Assembly: GCF_047663525.1 (NCBI RefSeq)
Contig: NC_092593.1
Coordinates: 22,044,001-22,108,000 of the forward strand
Reading direction: 5' to 3'
Source of the DNA: Anas platyrhynchos
Lineage: Eukaryota > Chordata > Aves > Anseriformes > Anatidae
DNA: 64,000 nt
Shown: piece after piece, positions 45,701 through 59,839 of the stretch
How the letters are laid out: every line of letters begins with the position of its first letter
Numbering within the stretch: the stretch's first letter is position 1
Made by a program: the position numbers and the translations under genes
Notes under the pieces: model-generated
The model's input: the letters and a program-made list of their open reading frames with translations, nothing else
The model's database searches: none
What the model was told of the DNA's origin: nothing

Positions 45701-48700
45701 GAAAATATTTAAGTAGTACAAGAGCTATGGAATCAGAGCTGTATAACATGGTACCATATAGCTGGAGATGCAAAAACATATTTAGATGATAGATACTTCA
45801 AGGTTTTTGCCCTGATACTTAGCTCCTCTGATTTATATCCTAAGATGTTGCCAATGTGTGCCTTTTGTTGCAGTTTTAAGAGGTTTATGTGTTAAAATCT
45901 GCAACTGCAGAAACAGTAATAAATGATGCTGGGAAGTAAAGATTATTTGCAGCTTTCGTTTGTAGTGTAGGTTCATGTTCAGCATATCATATATTTCTGT
46001 ATCTTTCTTTAACCCATTTCATCTGATTATTGCATCTAAAAGCAAATGAAATATAAGACATCACCATTTGTTAACAGGTCACTTCTCTGAGATAAAATGT
46101 TTTGTTATATCCTACTAATACAGCCTAAATCTTTTTGTGTCACTGATTTGCAAACAAAGCAGGAAGACTAGCCTAAATCAGGCTGCATTCTTGAGGGCTA
46201 GGACACACACACACACGCACACACAGGCTATTCCTTGACCTCCAGACAAACCCTTTATCTTTGCTAATGTGCATTATTTTACTTTTTGCAACAGATACCC
46301 CAATTTTTGTTTTGCCATCTGCTCTGCTCCATGGCAATTGACACTTCAGAGGGTTGGCTATTTATTACTCCCTAGACATAGATAGGAATACAGTAAATTC
46401 TTCATAAAATAAAAATCAATACTCACTGACATACTGCGTATTGAAGAAAATAATTGTTTATGGCACTCAGCTTAAGCTGTTCTGGTAATCACGTTGAAAA
46501 ATACAATATTTATTCATTAGATCAAATTTAATGAGGCCTCCTGGCAGTAATTATAAAAATTACTGTAGCAGTAAATTACTAATGAGTTGTGATGTGCTTC
46601 CTACCTGTGAGGAAGGACTGGGGGTTGAAAAACCTGATATCCAGACAACACTAGGGAGGGTGAGATCTTGAGGCTAGGAGTCATGCTCACAGCAGCGCGG
46701 AAGTTGTTCACTGCACCTGAATGGTAGGAAGGAAAAAAGAAAAAAAAAAAAAAAGCAGAGACACTCACAATCAGAGTTTCACTTTAAACAGACACTAAAC
46801 TCTAGGTTTATTTCCAAACCAACACATATAAACAAGGGAACAATGTCATCAGTGGGAGGAAGAGACTTCTTTGCTGTATGTGCATTGTCCTGTCTACAAA
46901 AGCAGCTGAGATGACCTAATTTACTCAAGTAGATTTTGGGCTAGGGACAATTTCTTGCTTTCTTGTTGTTAGAAAGTTTCATGGAAAACACTGCAAAAAG
47001 GATGATGTTTTCTCAGTGCCCTTGAATCTTCAGAACAGTCACCTAAGATGTGGAGCTAAGACAAAGGTTGAAATCCCCCACCAGCTTGCTTTGATGCAGG
47101 GAGTTTGACCCAGATTTCTTTCTTCTTCTGAGACAAAGCTTTAAGGAATGCAGAGACTTTTGGTAGCAAATGGTCCACAGTATGAAGGCATAAAGGTGTA
47201 GAAATGGTGCAACTTCTGTAAAGCATCCAGGTTTCTGCTGAGTACAAGGTGTTGCTGCAACAGGAGAGCATAGCTAGAGAAAGCAGTTCTGCAGCATGCT
47301 AAAATTAATGCACAAGTGAACTGGCATAAAATTATGTTTCGCTAACTTGAAAATGTGCCCTGGATTTGACATGGGGCCTTCAGTGTTGTAAAGCAGTGAA
47401 TAGGCTGGCTTTTTGCAAATTGATGCTTCAAAAGATTAGTCCTGAGTTCAAACATCTGCCCAAAATCAAGTAGAAAAAGGTTATGAATCCTAATCTCTCA
47501 TAGCTCTTACATATATATAGAGAGAGAGAGTCTTGAAGAGCAGTGGGTGGAAAGTCTAGCACAATTAGTCTCTTCCCGCTGCTGGTATGTTGCAAAAATA
47601 AGGGACTCATGGGCAAAGATTCTTTCACAGACTCGTACATGTGAAGCCCAAGGAGAGAGAGGCATGTCCCTCTGCCCTTTAGTCATCTCCATCCTCCCCT
47701 TAAGGAAGCAGAAATTCAGGTCCATCATATATAACCTACTGCCAACTTCTGTCCAGAGGTGCTCACTTTTCTGAAGCTTAAAATGTTCTTCAAGCTTAAA
47801 GGGCTCCAAAGAGTCAAGTATTGCAGTACTGAGCCCAAGTCTCTTTGTGGCATTGCACACTGATAAATGTTTATGCTGAAGAATATGTACAGTTGGGTCT
47901 AAAAAATTCTTGGAAGAGCTGCAGTGCTTTAGCTAGTTCACCTCACCTATCTTGTTATTAAAATAGGGCAAGGGGAGCTTTTGCTTTGATGTAATTAGAA
48001 AAAGCCAGCATCTCGCTGCCAACCAGAAATTAACCTTATCTAACAGCCTTCACACAAAAAACACAGAGGCAGCTCTGCCTGTGCTGTTATGTCACCACGA
48101 TAGAGCTAATGCAGTATTGCTGCAGAGAAAAAAACAACCAATTTTGGCTGTGAAGATGATATCCTGGCTGCTGAAGTGCTGGGTTCTTTTCCTAGCACTG
48201 CCACATGTTTTCTCAGTGACCTAAGGAAATTCAGTGTCTCCCTGTTTCCCTTTTTAAAGCATGGAAATCCTCTACAGGCTTTCCCTTGCAGTCTGGTCCT
48301 GTCTGGAGAAGGAAAAAAAAAGTTGTTTTTCTTTTTTTTTTTTTTTTTTTATTATTAGCTAAACTGAATTTGGCGATGGACAGATGTTCACTTTGCATAC
48401 AGCTGTGCTGGCTGAAGATGCATTTTTCTGTCTTTCTGGAGCTGTTGTGAGGCAAAATTAACAGTGACAGAAAATTCTGTGGTCTTTGGATAGAAAACAC
48501 TTTAGAAATATGAAATATTGTAGGTTTGATTTTTGGAATTGCTGTCAGCCACAGCTACAGCTAAAATCAGTGGAAACTGTGGGCTGAAAAAAGACAGAGC
48601 CATGCACTACAATAGCTTATGTGAATGTGGTTTTTCATCGGTGGCATAGGAATCCGGATCAATGTATGATAAAAACACTCAGGTAAATACAAAAGGTAGA

Positions 48701-48714
48701 TGTGGTGGAATGAG

Positions 48715-48752
<38 letters not shown>

Positions 48753-50094
48753 TGTAGCATGCAGGTCTGAGGACTTATGCCCAGAAGGCTACAGGCTTTT
48801 CCCCCCAGGCTGGCTGACTATTGTCTAATAATGCAAAATGGATTTTTAGTTGGTATTGTGAATTCTTATGTAATCTTATCGTGGCAAAATGGAAGCAATT
48901 TGCCTAATGTTCCTTCTTCTACGCCTATGAAATTAATTTAACTGGGGGGAATGCTGTGGAATTAAACCCCAAAACTAAGTAAAAACGATGAAGCTTTTAA
49001 AAGAGAACGTCTCACAATCTGCCACAAGCAGTAACACTGTTGCTGTGCGCTATTACTATAATTAAATTACATTATGCTATGGCATTAAACTTAATCCGTC
49101 AGTAATACTGTACTTAGCAGTAAGATTTTGTCACATAAACATTATGAGACTTTAAACTTCTGCATTTTGTCTTGCAAACTGCAGGGAAAATACAGAAATT
49201 GGAGCAGCAGAATATAACATGAAAAGCTGTAGCAGTAGAAAAAGGCCAGCTGGTTCAACATGCCAGTCCTTTTAAAGCAGGTAAGCTAAGAGTGTTAGAA
49301 TACATTTACTAAAAGGCTGGAACATGACATGTGTGTGAGAGGCGCCTGTTATTACTTTGAAAATATTAGGTGCCAATCTAAACATTTTTTTCCTGAAATT
49401 CAGAACACATAAGGTTAAATCAGAAGCTGCTGAGAGTAAACTGTTAAGAAAAACATGCAAATAACTGAAATGAAGCTGCAATCTTTTCTTTGAACAGAGC
49501 CAGAAAAAGAAGGAGGCTACAGATCACTTAGACTATGATCAGTGAAACAGGGCAGCTGATCAGAGGGATGCAGCCTTTAGAACAATGTTAGCTCTTGCAG
49601 ACCCAGGAAGCAGAATAGTATTTTTTAAACTGAAGATTTTGCTTCCATTGTAACAGATCAAACCATCATTTGGACCAGCAGTTCCCCTCCTCTCTCAGCC
49701 TGGTAAGCTGTTGTACATTTATTTTGGTGCAAGATCTCTTCTAAATGGGTTGCTGTAACATACATCCACATCCTGTTGTACAGACAGCCATTCCTTGCTT
49801 TTGTAAAATACAGACAGTCCTAACTGCTTCTTTTTATTATCAGGAACAAATACTTGGATTTTAGTGAAAATTATTGAGGAAAAAAAAAAAACAAAAAAAA
49901 AACAACAACAAACAAGCAGACTTCTGACCCTTTGCTTACATCTCCTAGAGATATCACAAAAATGCCTGCTGTAGACGTATGCCACGCTACTGTGACATTT
50001 ACTGTACTTCCTCAGTTTGCCATTGCCTTTAAGTATACACTGTACCACCTTGGTGTTCAGAGCTTGTAGTCTAATTGTGCATGCAATATCCATG
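39721..50094. other. gene-poor region downstream of CDCA7, part 1
   Basis: AT-rich intergenic DNA with no supported gene. It includes a direct repeat of about 15 bases (ttttatcaagac twice, near 44,098-44,125), a short CA repeat at 46,203-46,226 and T-runs at 48,332-48,350 and 48,719-48,748. Open frames up to about 120 codons are unrecognised and look like chance. Confidence 0.6.
48719..48748. repeat. poly(T) run of 30 bases
   Basis: An uninterrupted T tract, the longest homopolymer in the window. It could be the reversed tail of a decayed retroposon, but no element body or target duplication was recognised. Confidence 0.9.
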
Positions 50095-50139
50095 CTTAAT
50101 GAATAGCATGGCAATAGAACGGCCATACTATTCATTAAG
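50095..50139. other. 18-bp inverted repeat with 9-base loop
   Basis: The left arm 50095-50112 (cttaatgaatagcatggc) and the right arm 50122-50139 pair at 17 of 18 positions, with one C-A mismatch, around the loop aatagaacg. Pairing does not extend beyond the arms. The stem is short for a microRNA precursor. Confidence 0.8.
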
Positions 50140-53100
50140 GACTCAGAATTTATACAGGGGTCCTCTTCTAGCTTCTGGGGGTAGGAGAAAGATGAAAACA
50201 CGAGACATTATTAAACCTTGTAAGACTGCCACCCCTTGCCTCTGGCAGACTCAGGAGTGGGACTTAGCCTTTACAGGGAGGTTATCATCCATAATACATA
50301 TTTATGCTGTGTCCATCGTGTATAAGAATGCTCTCAGTAAAACTTAGACTAGGCTATAATAATACTTTGCACTTCTTTGTTGCCTTTCATCACAAGATTT
50401 CATTGTGCCTTTAAAAGCTTTCATTAACTAAAATTCACAACCCCATTGTGCAGTAACTGTGCATTAACACCTCCACCATACGCAAAATACAGTTCAGAGA
50501 AGCAAGGCTGGTGTAAGTGGTTTATAAAGCTGTAAAGAATGGCGGGGAAAAACCTGGAACTGATTATTCCCCCATCTATGTGCTAGCCCTGTGCTTTCTA
50601 TCTAAAATGTTTTAGACTTGGATTGATGCTATAACTGCTCTTCGCTGCATTTTTAAATGCTGATGTTTGCCAAATTTAGCATTGTTTCAAAATTCTCAAG
50701 ACATTCATTACCAGGTTCATTTATTATCTGCTGAAAATCTATCCTTTGATAACTGGATGCAGATGTAGCAATGAGTGTGATATAATTGCCTGTGGAGCTA
50801 GGTATGCGTTTTTCCTATTGTTAAGCTACAGGGTCTTGTTTCCCCAGGATGTGTATGACTTGTGAATGCCGGTTACATACATTCCTGAGAAGAGAATGTG
50901 CCCCTAAAGCTACAATGTCCTTCTTGCATAGCCTCCGATCCTCTACAAAGCTTACATTTCACAGGTTTCAACAGTATTGGTTCTTTTGGGATCAATGAGA
51001 AACTCACCACCCATCTCCAGTATCTCTGAATTACAGAGCAGAACCAGATCAAACACAGAAGAGTTCCCTCATTTATCCTGCCTCTGTAATACATCAGAGT
51101 GTGTGCTGCATTCATTTTGTGTAGGCGGACTGGTGTCTAATGTACTCTGTGAACATATTTATAAAGGATTAACCTGTGCCTGGTATTCCTAAAAACTGAT
51201 TTAGTTAAAATACATATTTTATTCTACTTGTCTCAACCATACAAATTGTTCCTGTTTAGCTTTGAGATTAGTCATTTTTGCTGGAGTGTAATACACTGTG
51301 CATTATCACTAGTCCTGCTATGTATGACAGGCTTTTTTTCCCCCAGCCAATACTTCTTGGTGCATTGTACGATCTGTCTGAGAATGTTAACCTGCAGTGA
51401 AAGTGTTCGCTAATAGAATATGCTGCTTAGCAAATGCCGAAACACTGAGGATTTCAACAGAGCATTCTTGCTTTAAAAGTGCTTAGAAGCAATCTGAAAG
51501 TGGAAGGTCAGGAATCACAGGCGCCGGGAAGGACCTGGATGCGTGGTGTACCCGGGGACGCTGTCTGTGAGTACACGCTCGCCTACCTGACACCTGCTAT
51601 GCCAGGAATGATCCAGTAATGTGGAGCTCCTGGACTGCAAACCGTTGCTGCTCCCATTCCTCCCCCTAGTTGAGTATACGTTTTAAAATATTTACTAGAG
51701 GCAGGCAATATTTAAACATTTGTCTCGTCTAGGAGAAGGATTAAAAGGAAATGAAAAAGAATAGTTTAGCAATGGAGAATTCTGATCCTCATCTGCAATA
51801 TGTGAGGAGAGCTCCAAAACATAACTGGCAACTTCAGAAGTTGCCAGATAGGGACTTGGGATAAAACTGAAGAAGGGCAGACTTCTGATTAGGGGCAATT
51901 TACTAAAGATCAGATCTGCAGAGAAAATGACCTAAGCAAGCAGAGGAAAATGTGTTACTTCAGCTGTGTGACAGACAGATTTCTGAACATTTCTTCTCAC
52001 TTGGATCTTCGGCTTTAGATTCATTTTTTTTTGTACTTTTTTTGTTTGTTAATTTTGACTTTGTATCAGCCTACAGAATAGAAACTGTGTGAAAAAAGCT
52101 TATAGAGATTTATTTTCAATATCTAATATCTTCTGGTAGAAATTAATGATGGTAGTTGATTATATTTTTGCCACTTATCTGATTGTCTTTGAATTCAAAG
52201 AGTTCAGCCCATTTTTAAATCTGTTCATGATCCTTGCTTTTTTATATAACTTGTGTGTCAATCATTATTTGTTCTGCTATCAGTCCATCTTATCTGGGTG
52301 TAAGAAAACACAAAAATCAGTGTGCATAGAGAGGGAGGAGGACTCTTCTCAGCAGCCCATCAAGCAGTTTTTCCCGTTCATTTTCTTCCCCATTGTTCAA
52401 ATATCATCTCAGAAGCTTGCAAATGTTTCTTTTTCTTGCCAAGACAGTGGTACTTTTGCCCTGGCACACATTAATTTTTTTATTTTTTTTTCCCTTTTCT
52501 TGTGTTTTGAGTGCAGCTGAACAACAAATTCCTCTCTGTTTAATAAGCAACTTCCTCATATTAAGTTTTTTCCATACCAAAGTATCTTTTTTTTTGATTT
52601 CACTGCAGCTCTGCATTTGTATTTGTTAGTTAAGCACTGACAAGTGAGTTTCAGCAAGTGCAGCAATATTGTGTTTGTGGACAGAAGCCCCTTTGCAGTC
52701 CAAGCCCGTCCATCTCAGGACAGACACACAGTACACGCTTCGAGAGGTATCTGGGAAGGGGACAAGTGGGGATTCAGAAAACAGGAGTGGCACTACCATA
52801 AGAAATGTAATCTCTTTTCTGCTCTTGCACAGACATTAGATTTATGTTACCCTCAGAAAGTTTCATGCAGGTTACATCCATTTAATACTTCTCCCTGAAA
52901 CCTAGATCATTTCAAGTTGTACAATGGCAAAATAATTTGCTACCAGCTTTCTGACCTATTCAAGAGGCTTTCTTTAAGTGGAAGTTGGGCCATCAGAGGC
53001 TGTGGGAGGACATGGACAGATGGATGGACAGTTGATGGATGTGTGTGTACATACACCTGGAGTTCTTTTGTTCCCTCCCGGCTAGCTTTGGTTGTTAAAA

Positions 53101-53860
53101 CAACCATTTCAGTAATTTCTTGGCTGGCTTTACAGGGAAAAGAAATCTTGGTCTTGGCTGCTGGGGAAAGAGAGGTTGTCATAATGTTGCTCTCTCTCTT
53201 GACTGACAGGCACCTTTACGAACACACAGCATGTTTCATCTCAGAGCACTCACTGAATATCCTTACCCCCTCTCTGGACCAGCCCACCTCTACTTGCAAT
53301 GTTCCTTGCTTTTTCTACCAGGATTGCAATCCCTGCCTTTTGTTCCTCCTTCTCGGCAGTTAATACCTCCCCACCTTACAAGTCAGCAGTGGATTCTGTC
53401 AGTTAAAAAAAACAAATAACAAACCCTCCTACCCTGAAGGCCTTTTCCTTTCATGCGTGCATTTTTCTAGCCTGCAAGGGAGTCAGTGCCATAACCCTGA
53501 GCTTTCATGGAATAGTTTCTAAGCCTGTATCTGTGCATTATGAATATCTTCCAAAGGGGGAACGAACGTCCTCTCTTCTGGCAGCTCATACATTTTGTGA
53601 CTTCCTGCCCTCCCCCTCTCCCCCTCCGCTCCTTACAAGCCCCAGCACTTCTTTCCCTCTGCATGTAATGTCTCCCTTCGAATCCTTCAGCACTGTTGCT
53701 GTCACCTCAGCCTGCTCCAGCCATTGCCTGGCAATGCAGAAACAGGCCTGAACCCCAAAAATTTTGCTACTGTAAAGACATCCCACTGTTGGGCTTTTGC
53801 AGATTTCCAGAAAGCTAGATGACCTGTGACACAAGCTTCCAGTCCCGTCCACTCAGCATG

Positions 53861-53917
53861 TTTTTTTTGTTTGTTTGTTTGTTTTGTTTTGTTTTGTTAT
53901 GTTATGTTTTGTTTTCC
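53861..53917. repeat. TTTG/TTTTG microsatellite
   Basis: T-rich array of TTTG and TTTTG units with two TTATG variants. Confidence 0.85.
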
Positions 53918-56480
53918 TTTTGCCCCACTTAACATCACTGGTATCACATCACCACCTGTGATCATCACCACCTGAGGAGAATCCACGCTCACTTCAGAGA
54001 CCTAGAATAGCATCCTGAAGGCAAACTGAAGATATAAGATTAGTAAGTGATCTGACATTATCTTCTTCATTTCATTGCTCACTTTTGCTGTTTCTGACAC
54101 ACTTGCTGAGCCCACACTGCTTAAACTGTGAGTGTATTCAGAATTTTTTCCCTTCACCTCCTCACCCCATCTTGCCTTACTTCAAAATGACATCTGCTTA
54201 ATATCAAAGATTTTTATCTGGCGTCTTAGCCAGTGGTGTGTCAGGTGGGTATGTAAGAGACAGCGACATTTAAAAAACAGGGTGAGACTATCAGGATGAC
54301 TGAGGCCACCTTGTGCTTTGCAGTGTGTGTAACGGGGTGATATAGGACATCCTTCACTGCAGGAAGCTCACAACGACAATTCCGTCAGTCTTTTTAGATG
54401 TGACAGTGATTCAAGTTTTGTTTTCATTCTCTGTTATTTTTTCATCTCCCAGACACAAGGGACTGATGGCCAAGTAGAACTGGCCAGCCCACTGGCCACA
54501 GCTCTTTGTAACCCCTCTGGTGTCCCTACCAGACCTCCCATTTGCCTGCTTCCCCATCCCTCCTCATACGCGCTCTGTTCCAGCAGGAGGTTGTCTTGGA
54601 GCCCAACTGCATAACACAACACCTCCTGGTAATGTTTTGCTCCCTAGTGACTCACTGTGTTTTGCACCTGATGGTGCAAGATAATCTGTCACCTCAAATC
54701 CTACTAGTTCTGCAAGATAGCTTTTATATAATCAGTGGGTACTTTCCCCCTCTCTTTTCCAAACATGAATATAAGGTCCAGCTTGACTCCCCCATAAATT
54801 TTTTTTTAAAGAAAGCAGCTGTGTTGTCCCTCCTGAAAACAGCTTGTAATTTAGCATTACTGCATTATATCCCCTAGGCAACGCTTTCTGTCTTCAGGAC
54901 ATATATTTATCACAGACATCACAGTATTTCTATGGTATTTTAGTTTTCCATCATGGGAAGCTAAAGAGCATTTAATTCTGTAAAGCTCTGATTGATCTTC
55001 TTCACAATGTACCTCTGGTGCTTCTCACAATGTCTCTTCTGCTGACCAAGATTTCTTCTTCCTCTCTCAATCTCTCAGAAGTCTGAACTTATCTCAGAAG
55101 TGTGGGCTTGCTTTGCCTTCTAGCACTATCTGTCTTTGTGCTAGGCAGAGCTTTCCTGTCGTTTGGTCAGCTCTTCAGTCCTGGTCAGCTCCATCAGCCA
55201 AGGGCTCTTGGCCTCACTCAGTAGGCTCCTGAGGTAAGCCAAATGTATGTCAGCAAATAATTTGTCAGCACTTGATGGCTTTTCACTTTTTGTTCTGGCT
55301 TTCACTTTTGGTATTACAAGACTGCCTTGCAGAGTAGATAGATGGGCACATCATAAAATGAGTTCAAGACAAATAGAACATGATGACTTCACTATTTGCT
55401 CTGAAACTTTTTTTCTCAGATCCTAATGCAAGCTGCTTTGCCAATTGCTGCTCCTGCTGGTGACCCTTGAGCTCTGAGCAATACCATTTGTTGATATAGA
55501 CACTGATCCCCCCAAAAACCACAAGAATTCAAGCTTAGTGTTCTGAGTAGGAGATACAAGGTACTACAGTGCTTACCAAACCTATTTGGTCAGCACATAC
55601 AGCTTGAGAAAAAGCAAGCAAGCAAGGTAGACGTGGGAATGCAGATTTTAGAACTCTTTCCAAGTCTGCAGTAATTGGCAAGGTAAATACAAGGTTCTTT
55701 CTGCTTTTCAAAGCACTGGTAATATCAGTTTATGATAAAAAGCTATTCTGAGTTACACAAGATGGCAAGATATTTGCCAAAAAATCTTTAGTTTCTGTTC
55801 TGTTTTTTAAGATGGACAAGAAGCGTCATCCATACTGATTGACTGTTGGCATGCGACTTACCACTGAGCAACTGTATGTTGATGGATAAGCCAGTCTCAT
55901 CCAAGTGTCAGGAAGATTATCAAAAAAAAGAGCTGTCTGTAGTTGCTCCATCTCTGAGGAGATTGCCAACTCACCCTAACAAAAGAAAACATTAGTGTGC
56001 TATTTGCGTCTCACAAAGAGACTGTGATAAGATGACATGATAAATGATAGAGGGCTTTTTTTTCTCCAGTAAAAACACATAAGGTAGCTAAATCGTCAAG
56101 TGTAAAGAATATCTTGGCTCTTGCAACTGGAGTGAGTCATTTATATTTTAAAAGGGGGAAATGGTCAGAAAAACAAGAGTGTAGGTTCTGGGCTTTCTGT
56201 ATTTCTTAAATTCACTCTAATTGCATTAAGTAATTGCATGCTATATTAATTGATATACATATGCACAGAAGCACCCACCTACGCACATGTTCAAGGAGAA
56301 AATGATAAAGGGCCAAATTACTAACTTGCTTTCAAATATCCCACAGAAAATCGTACATGCAATCAAGCTACCATTCTGCTGGCTTGCTTGGGCTAATGGC
56401 TATTTGAGTGTCCATGTTTTGTTACTCTGAATTAAAGATCAAAAAGAAGGTAATTCTAAGTGGCAAAAAAGGAGGTTCCT

Positions 56481-56520
56481 TTAAAAAATATAGCCCTTAA
56501 AAAAAAAATATAGCCCTTAA
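56481..56520. repeat. two-copy 20-bp tandem repeat
   Basis: atatagcccttaaaaa occurs twice with a period of 20 bases in A-rich DNA. Confidence 0.85.
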
Positions 56521-58168
56521 AAATATATATAAACCAGATGTTCTGTATATAGTCTGGAGTCATATGCATTAACCATAGCTGCGCATGGATATACCACGAT
56601 TGTTTGTGCAATTTGCCAGTGATGCATAAGAAGCTATTTGGTTGCCCAATTCCCTGATTTGAACATATATTAAATTTTAGTGCAGCAGGTACATAGCTGT
56701 TTGAGATTGCTAGATATCATGGAGATTTGTCCCTGTGTGATTAAGAATATTACGTCTTGCTATTCAGTACTTTTAGGCATTCAGAGACAGGAATTACCTA
56801 CAAAAAAAGGCCAAAGATTTGTGATGAGTTGTTCATGTCCTTACCTAGCTTACTGCACTTATTGCATGCGCAGTGAGGTGAGGACATGGGTGTTGCTGTT
56901 ACTGCATTTGTGCTCACCATTAATCGTTATCCCCTAGCAATGGTCAAATGCCACACGCCGATGGCTCTGAACATGCCTGCTATGTAACAGGATCTGAACC
57001 ATGTGCCTTGTCCAGTGGGGATCTGTATGAAGCAGAGTTTATTTTTTGCATCAGAGGGTCTCTGAGGTACCAAACCTTCTGTCCCATGAATTGTCTAAAA
57101 CGTGTGCACACACTGTAGCTAGTAACCACACTTAGTAACAGTTGTAACAGAGCACCCAAATATCTTCAATGGCAGAAGACAAGAACGTCAGTCTTATGTC
57201 CTATTCTGCATTGAAACACCAGGGTAACACATTAATCAGAGGCCTTGTGTTTTGTTTCCTAATTTCCAGAGAAATAGAGGGTTTCAATCTCCTAAGCAGT
57301 TTCCTGATAACTTTTCTCACACAAATTAAATGATTTGATATATGGAGACAAGTTACATGTTTGGAATAGGCAATGTAAGAAGGCACAGTTTTTAACTCAA
57401 TGAAATAAGAAAAAAGCTCCCCAAATAATCACTCGCATCTTCCATTACAGGCATCTACACTGATGCTATGTTTAAAACCATGCATTCCCTGAGGTTAGTA
57501 ACACAAAGTACACATATCTTCAGGTATAAATTAAGTTGTTGAAGAGATGGCCTCATATACTAGCAGATCCAGTCTCTCATATTCTTGAAAACAAATCACT
57601 TTATTTTGAGAAGCATGCTGCTGCTGTTTGGATAAAATATCTGGTGTTATTTTATTCTTAACTTTTTTTTTTCTTTATGTCATATAGGTCTGCTGTCTCC
57701 TTGAAGAGATACCAACTTGTTGCGAGGCAAGTGTTTCATGCCCCTAATTCTGTGATGACATAAAGGAAAGTTTAAAGTTTTGTGTATCTTAACTTTATGC
57801 AGTGTAAGTAATTCTGCTGCCTTCGTATTATAGTATGAAGGATATTTTTTTTATTCTGAGAAATGGAGGAGTGGAAGACCTTTGCAGCAACATTTCATGC
57901 TGTTATGAAGAAAAGCAAATTCTGCATTGTAGTTTGCAAATAATGGCATTTTGCAACCTGACAAAAGATACTAAATGACTCAACCTTATTAATGTATTGT
58001 AACACACCAGCAAGATCTTCTTTTTGTGTGGTACAAAATAATGCATATATTTATGTCTCGCATAGAGATCATTTTCCCACATTACAAATTTCAAATTGAA
58101 TCTCTGTAAAAAACAGGTATGAAAATAACAAAAATAATCTAATTCTGTTGAAATTGGTGACCTCAGGG

Positions 58169-58270
58169 AAAAAAAAAAAAACAAAAAAACAACAACAACA
58201 AAAAAAAAAACAACAAAAAAAACCACACACACACACACAAAACAAACAAACAAACAAAAAAACATAAAAC
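58169..58270. repeat. A-rich CA/CAAA array
   Basis: Poly(A) with CAA, CA and CAAA units over about 100 bases. It produces a false Phe/Val/Cys-rich frame on the - strand. Confidence 0.9.
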
Positions 58271-59839
58271 CAGAGACATCACACCATCTTGTGACAAATT
58301 CGCAGCCTGCTCTATGTTTTTACTGACCTTGTTTTCCACAGCTTGGGAGACTCCTTCACCAGTGACTATTTGAATTGCAGCTCTAATAGCATATGGAGCA
58401 GGTTGTCTGCAGTTGTTATTGCAAAAGCAATCTCCACATTGGGGTGTGGGCCATACGGATGGGGCTTTGGGGAGGCAGTGTTTCATCCATATCTTTATGG
58501 TAACCTTCATAATCCAGGTTTGAAGAGACTGCAAACCCAGAAGCAAGCACTGGCTTCCTATCAAACTGTCAAAGAAATAATAAAAACCCTGTCACCGAGA
58601 CACCAGTGGCAGTCCTTGCTAGACAGAATAAGGAACCTGCTTAGGCATAAATCAAACTGTTCTGTTATGGAGTCATTGTTGAGAACAAGACTTTTATAAC
58701 GCTCTTATATCTGTGGAAATTAATCTAATTTGTTCCCCATTTTAATTAACCTCTTTATGTCACAACCAAGTTCTGATGCTTGCAAGAATAAAAAAAAAAA
58801 AAAGAATTTGCTAATAATCAGGTTATTCTTTAGATAGAAAACAGCAGAGAGAGAATTTTAATTTAAAAATAAAGAGACAGAGATGTTTTAAAAGAAAAAT
58901 GTTATTTCTTCCAAATTACAAAGTGCTGCTCTCTGGTGTAACATTATTATTCTGTGTAGCAATTTATTAAATGAAGCAATTTATGGTAGCATCTCTGAAA
59001 GATGCCATCCTTTATTGAAATGAAAGCGAGTAATAGCATAAGGACTGTAAAATAAAAAGGCAGAATATCTTCTTTTAGACCATTACAAAAATACACGTAT
59101 TGTCTATTTGACAATCAATACACTACCATAAAATAAAATGGGGCTGTAGTATCATCATCATAATTTCTATTTCAAATGGTTTGCTGAGAGCCAAATTGTG
59201 TCTTTTATGGAAAAGAATGACAAATGGTTTAATTCAATATCACACGCACATGTATATATGAGCTGAAATTCTGTTGCAGCTCAAAGCTGTTAGGCAAATA
59301 TTTTAGGATCATCACAAGTTTGAAAACAACAGACATGTGGGAGTACATCCATTTATTTACAGTTGTACTGACTTAAAATTCAAAATGTTATTTGATGCTT
59401 TTAAAGTACTGCTGTGGGATGTTAAATTACTACTGAATTCGTACTGTTCTGAGATACCTTTCAACCTGCCAAGATGCATGATGATGATGATGATAATAAT
59501 AATAACAGCGGCAGTGCGGGGATCTTTAAAATAATGCGGGGCTCATTCCTCCAAGATAAATACCATTTTCACTAACCCCCGTTTTATGATTCAGCATTTC
59601 TGATGCAGCAAAGTGAAATAATGAAAGTAAAATAACAACAGGTTTGTGTGGGATGGGAAAGGGAAAATGAGCATGTGCATTGTCAGAATTTTTGCAAAAA
59701 ATTGAGAAAAAAAAAAAAAAGAAAAAGCTCTTATAAAAGGCACTTCCCTCCCCCCGGGGAAAATTCCTCCTTTTGTTTTTATTATTCACCACATTTCCTT
59801 CTTTTATTCCTCTTTCTGATCTCGCTCTTTTGTTCCCTT

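Noticed and set aside
57903..58265. Possible next dynein exon on the - strand (contains CYFH followed by TC)
   Set aside because: Only a handful of residues agree with the family's LCYFHAxV segment. The sequence before and after does not align, so chance similarity is more likely.
58343..58699. 118-codon + strand frame near 58.5 kb
   Set aside because: No recognisable domain, and an overlapping - strand frame of similar length covers part of it.
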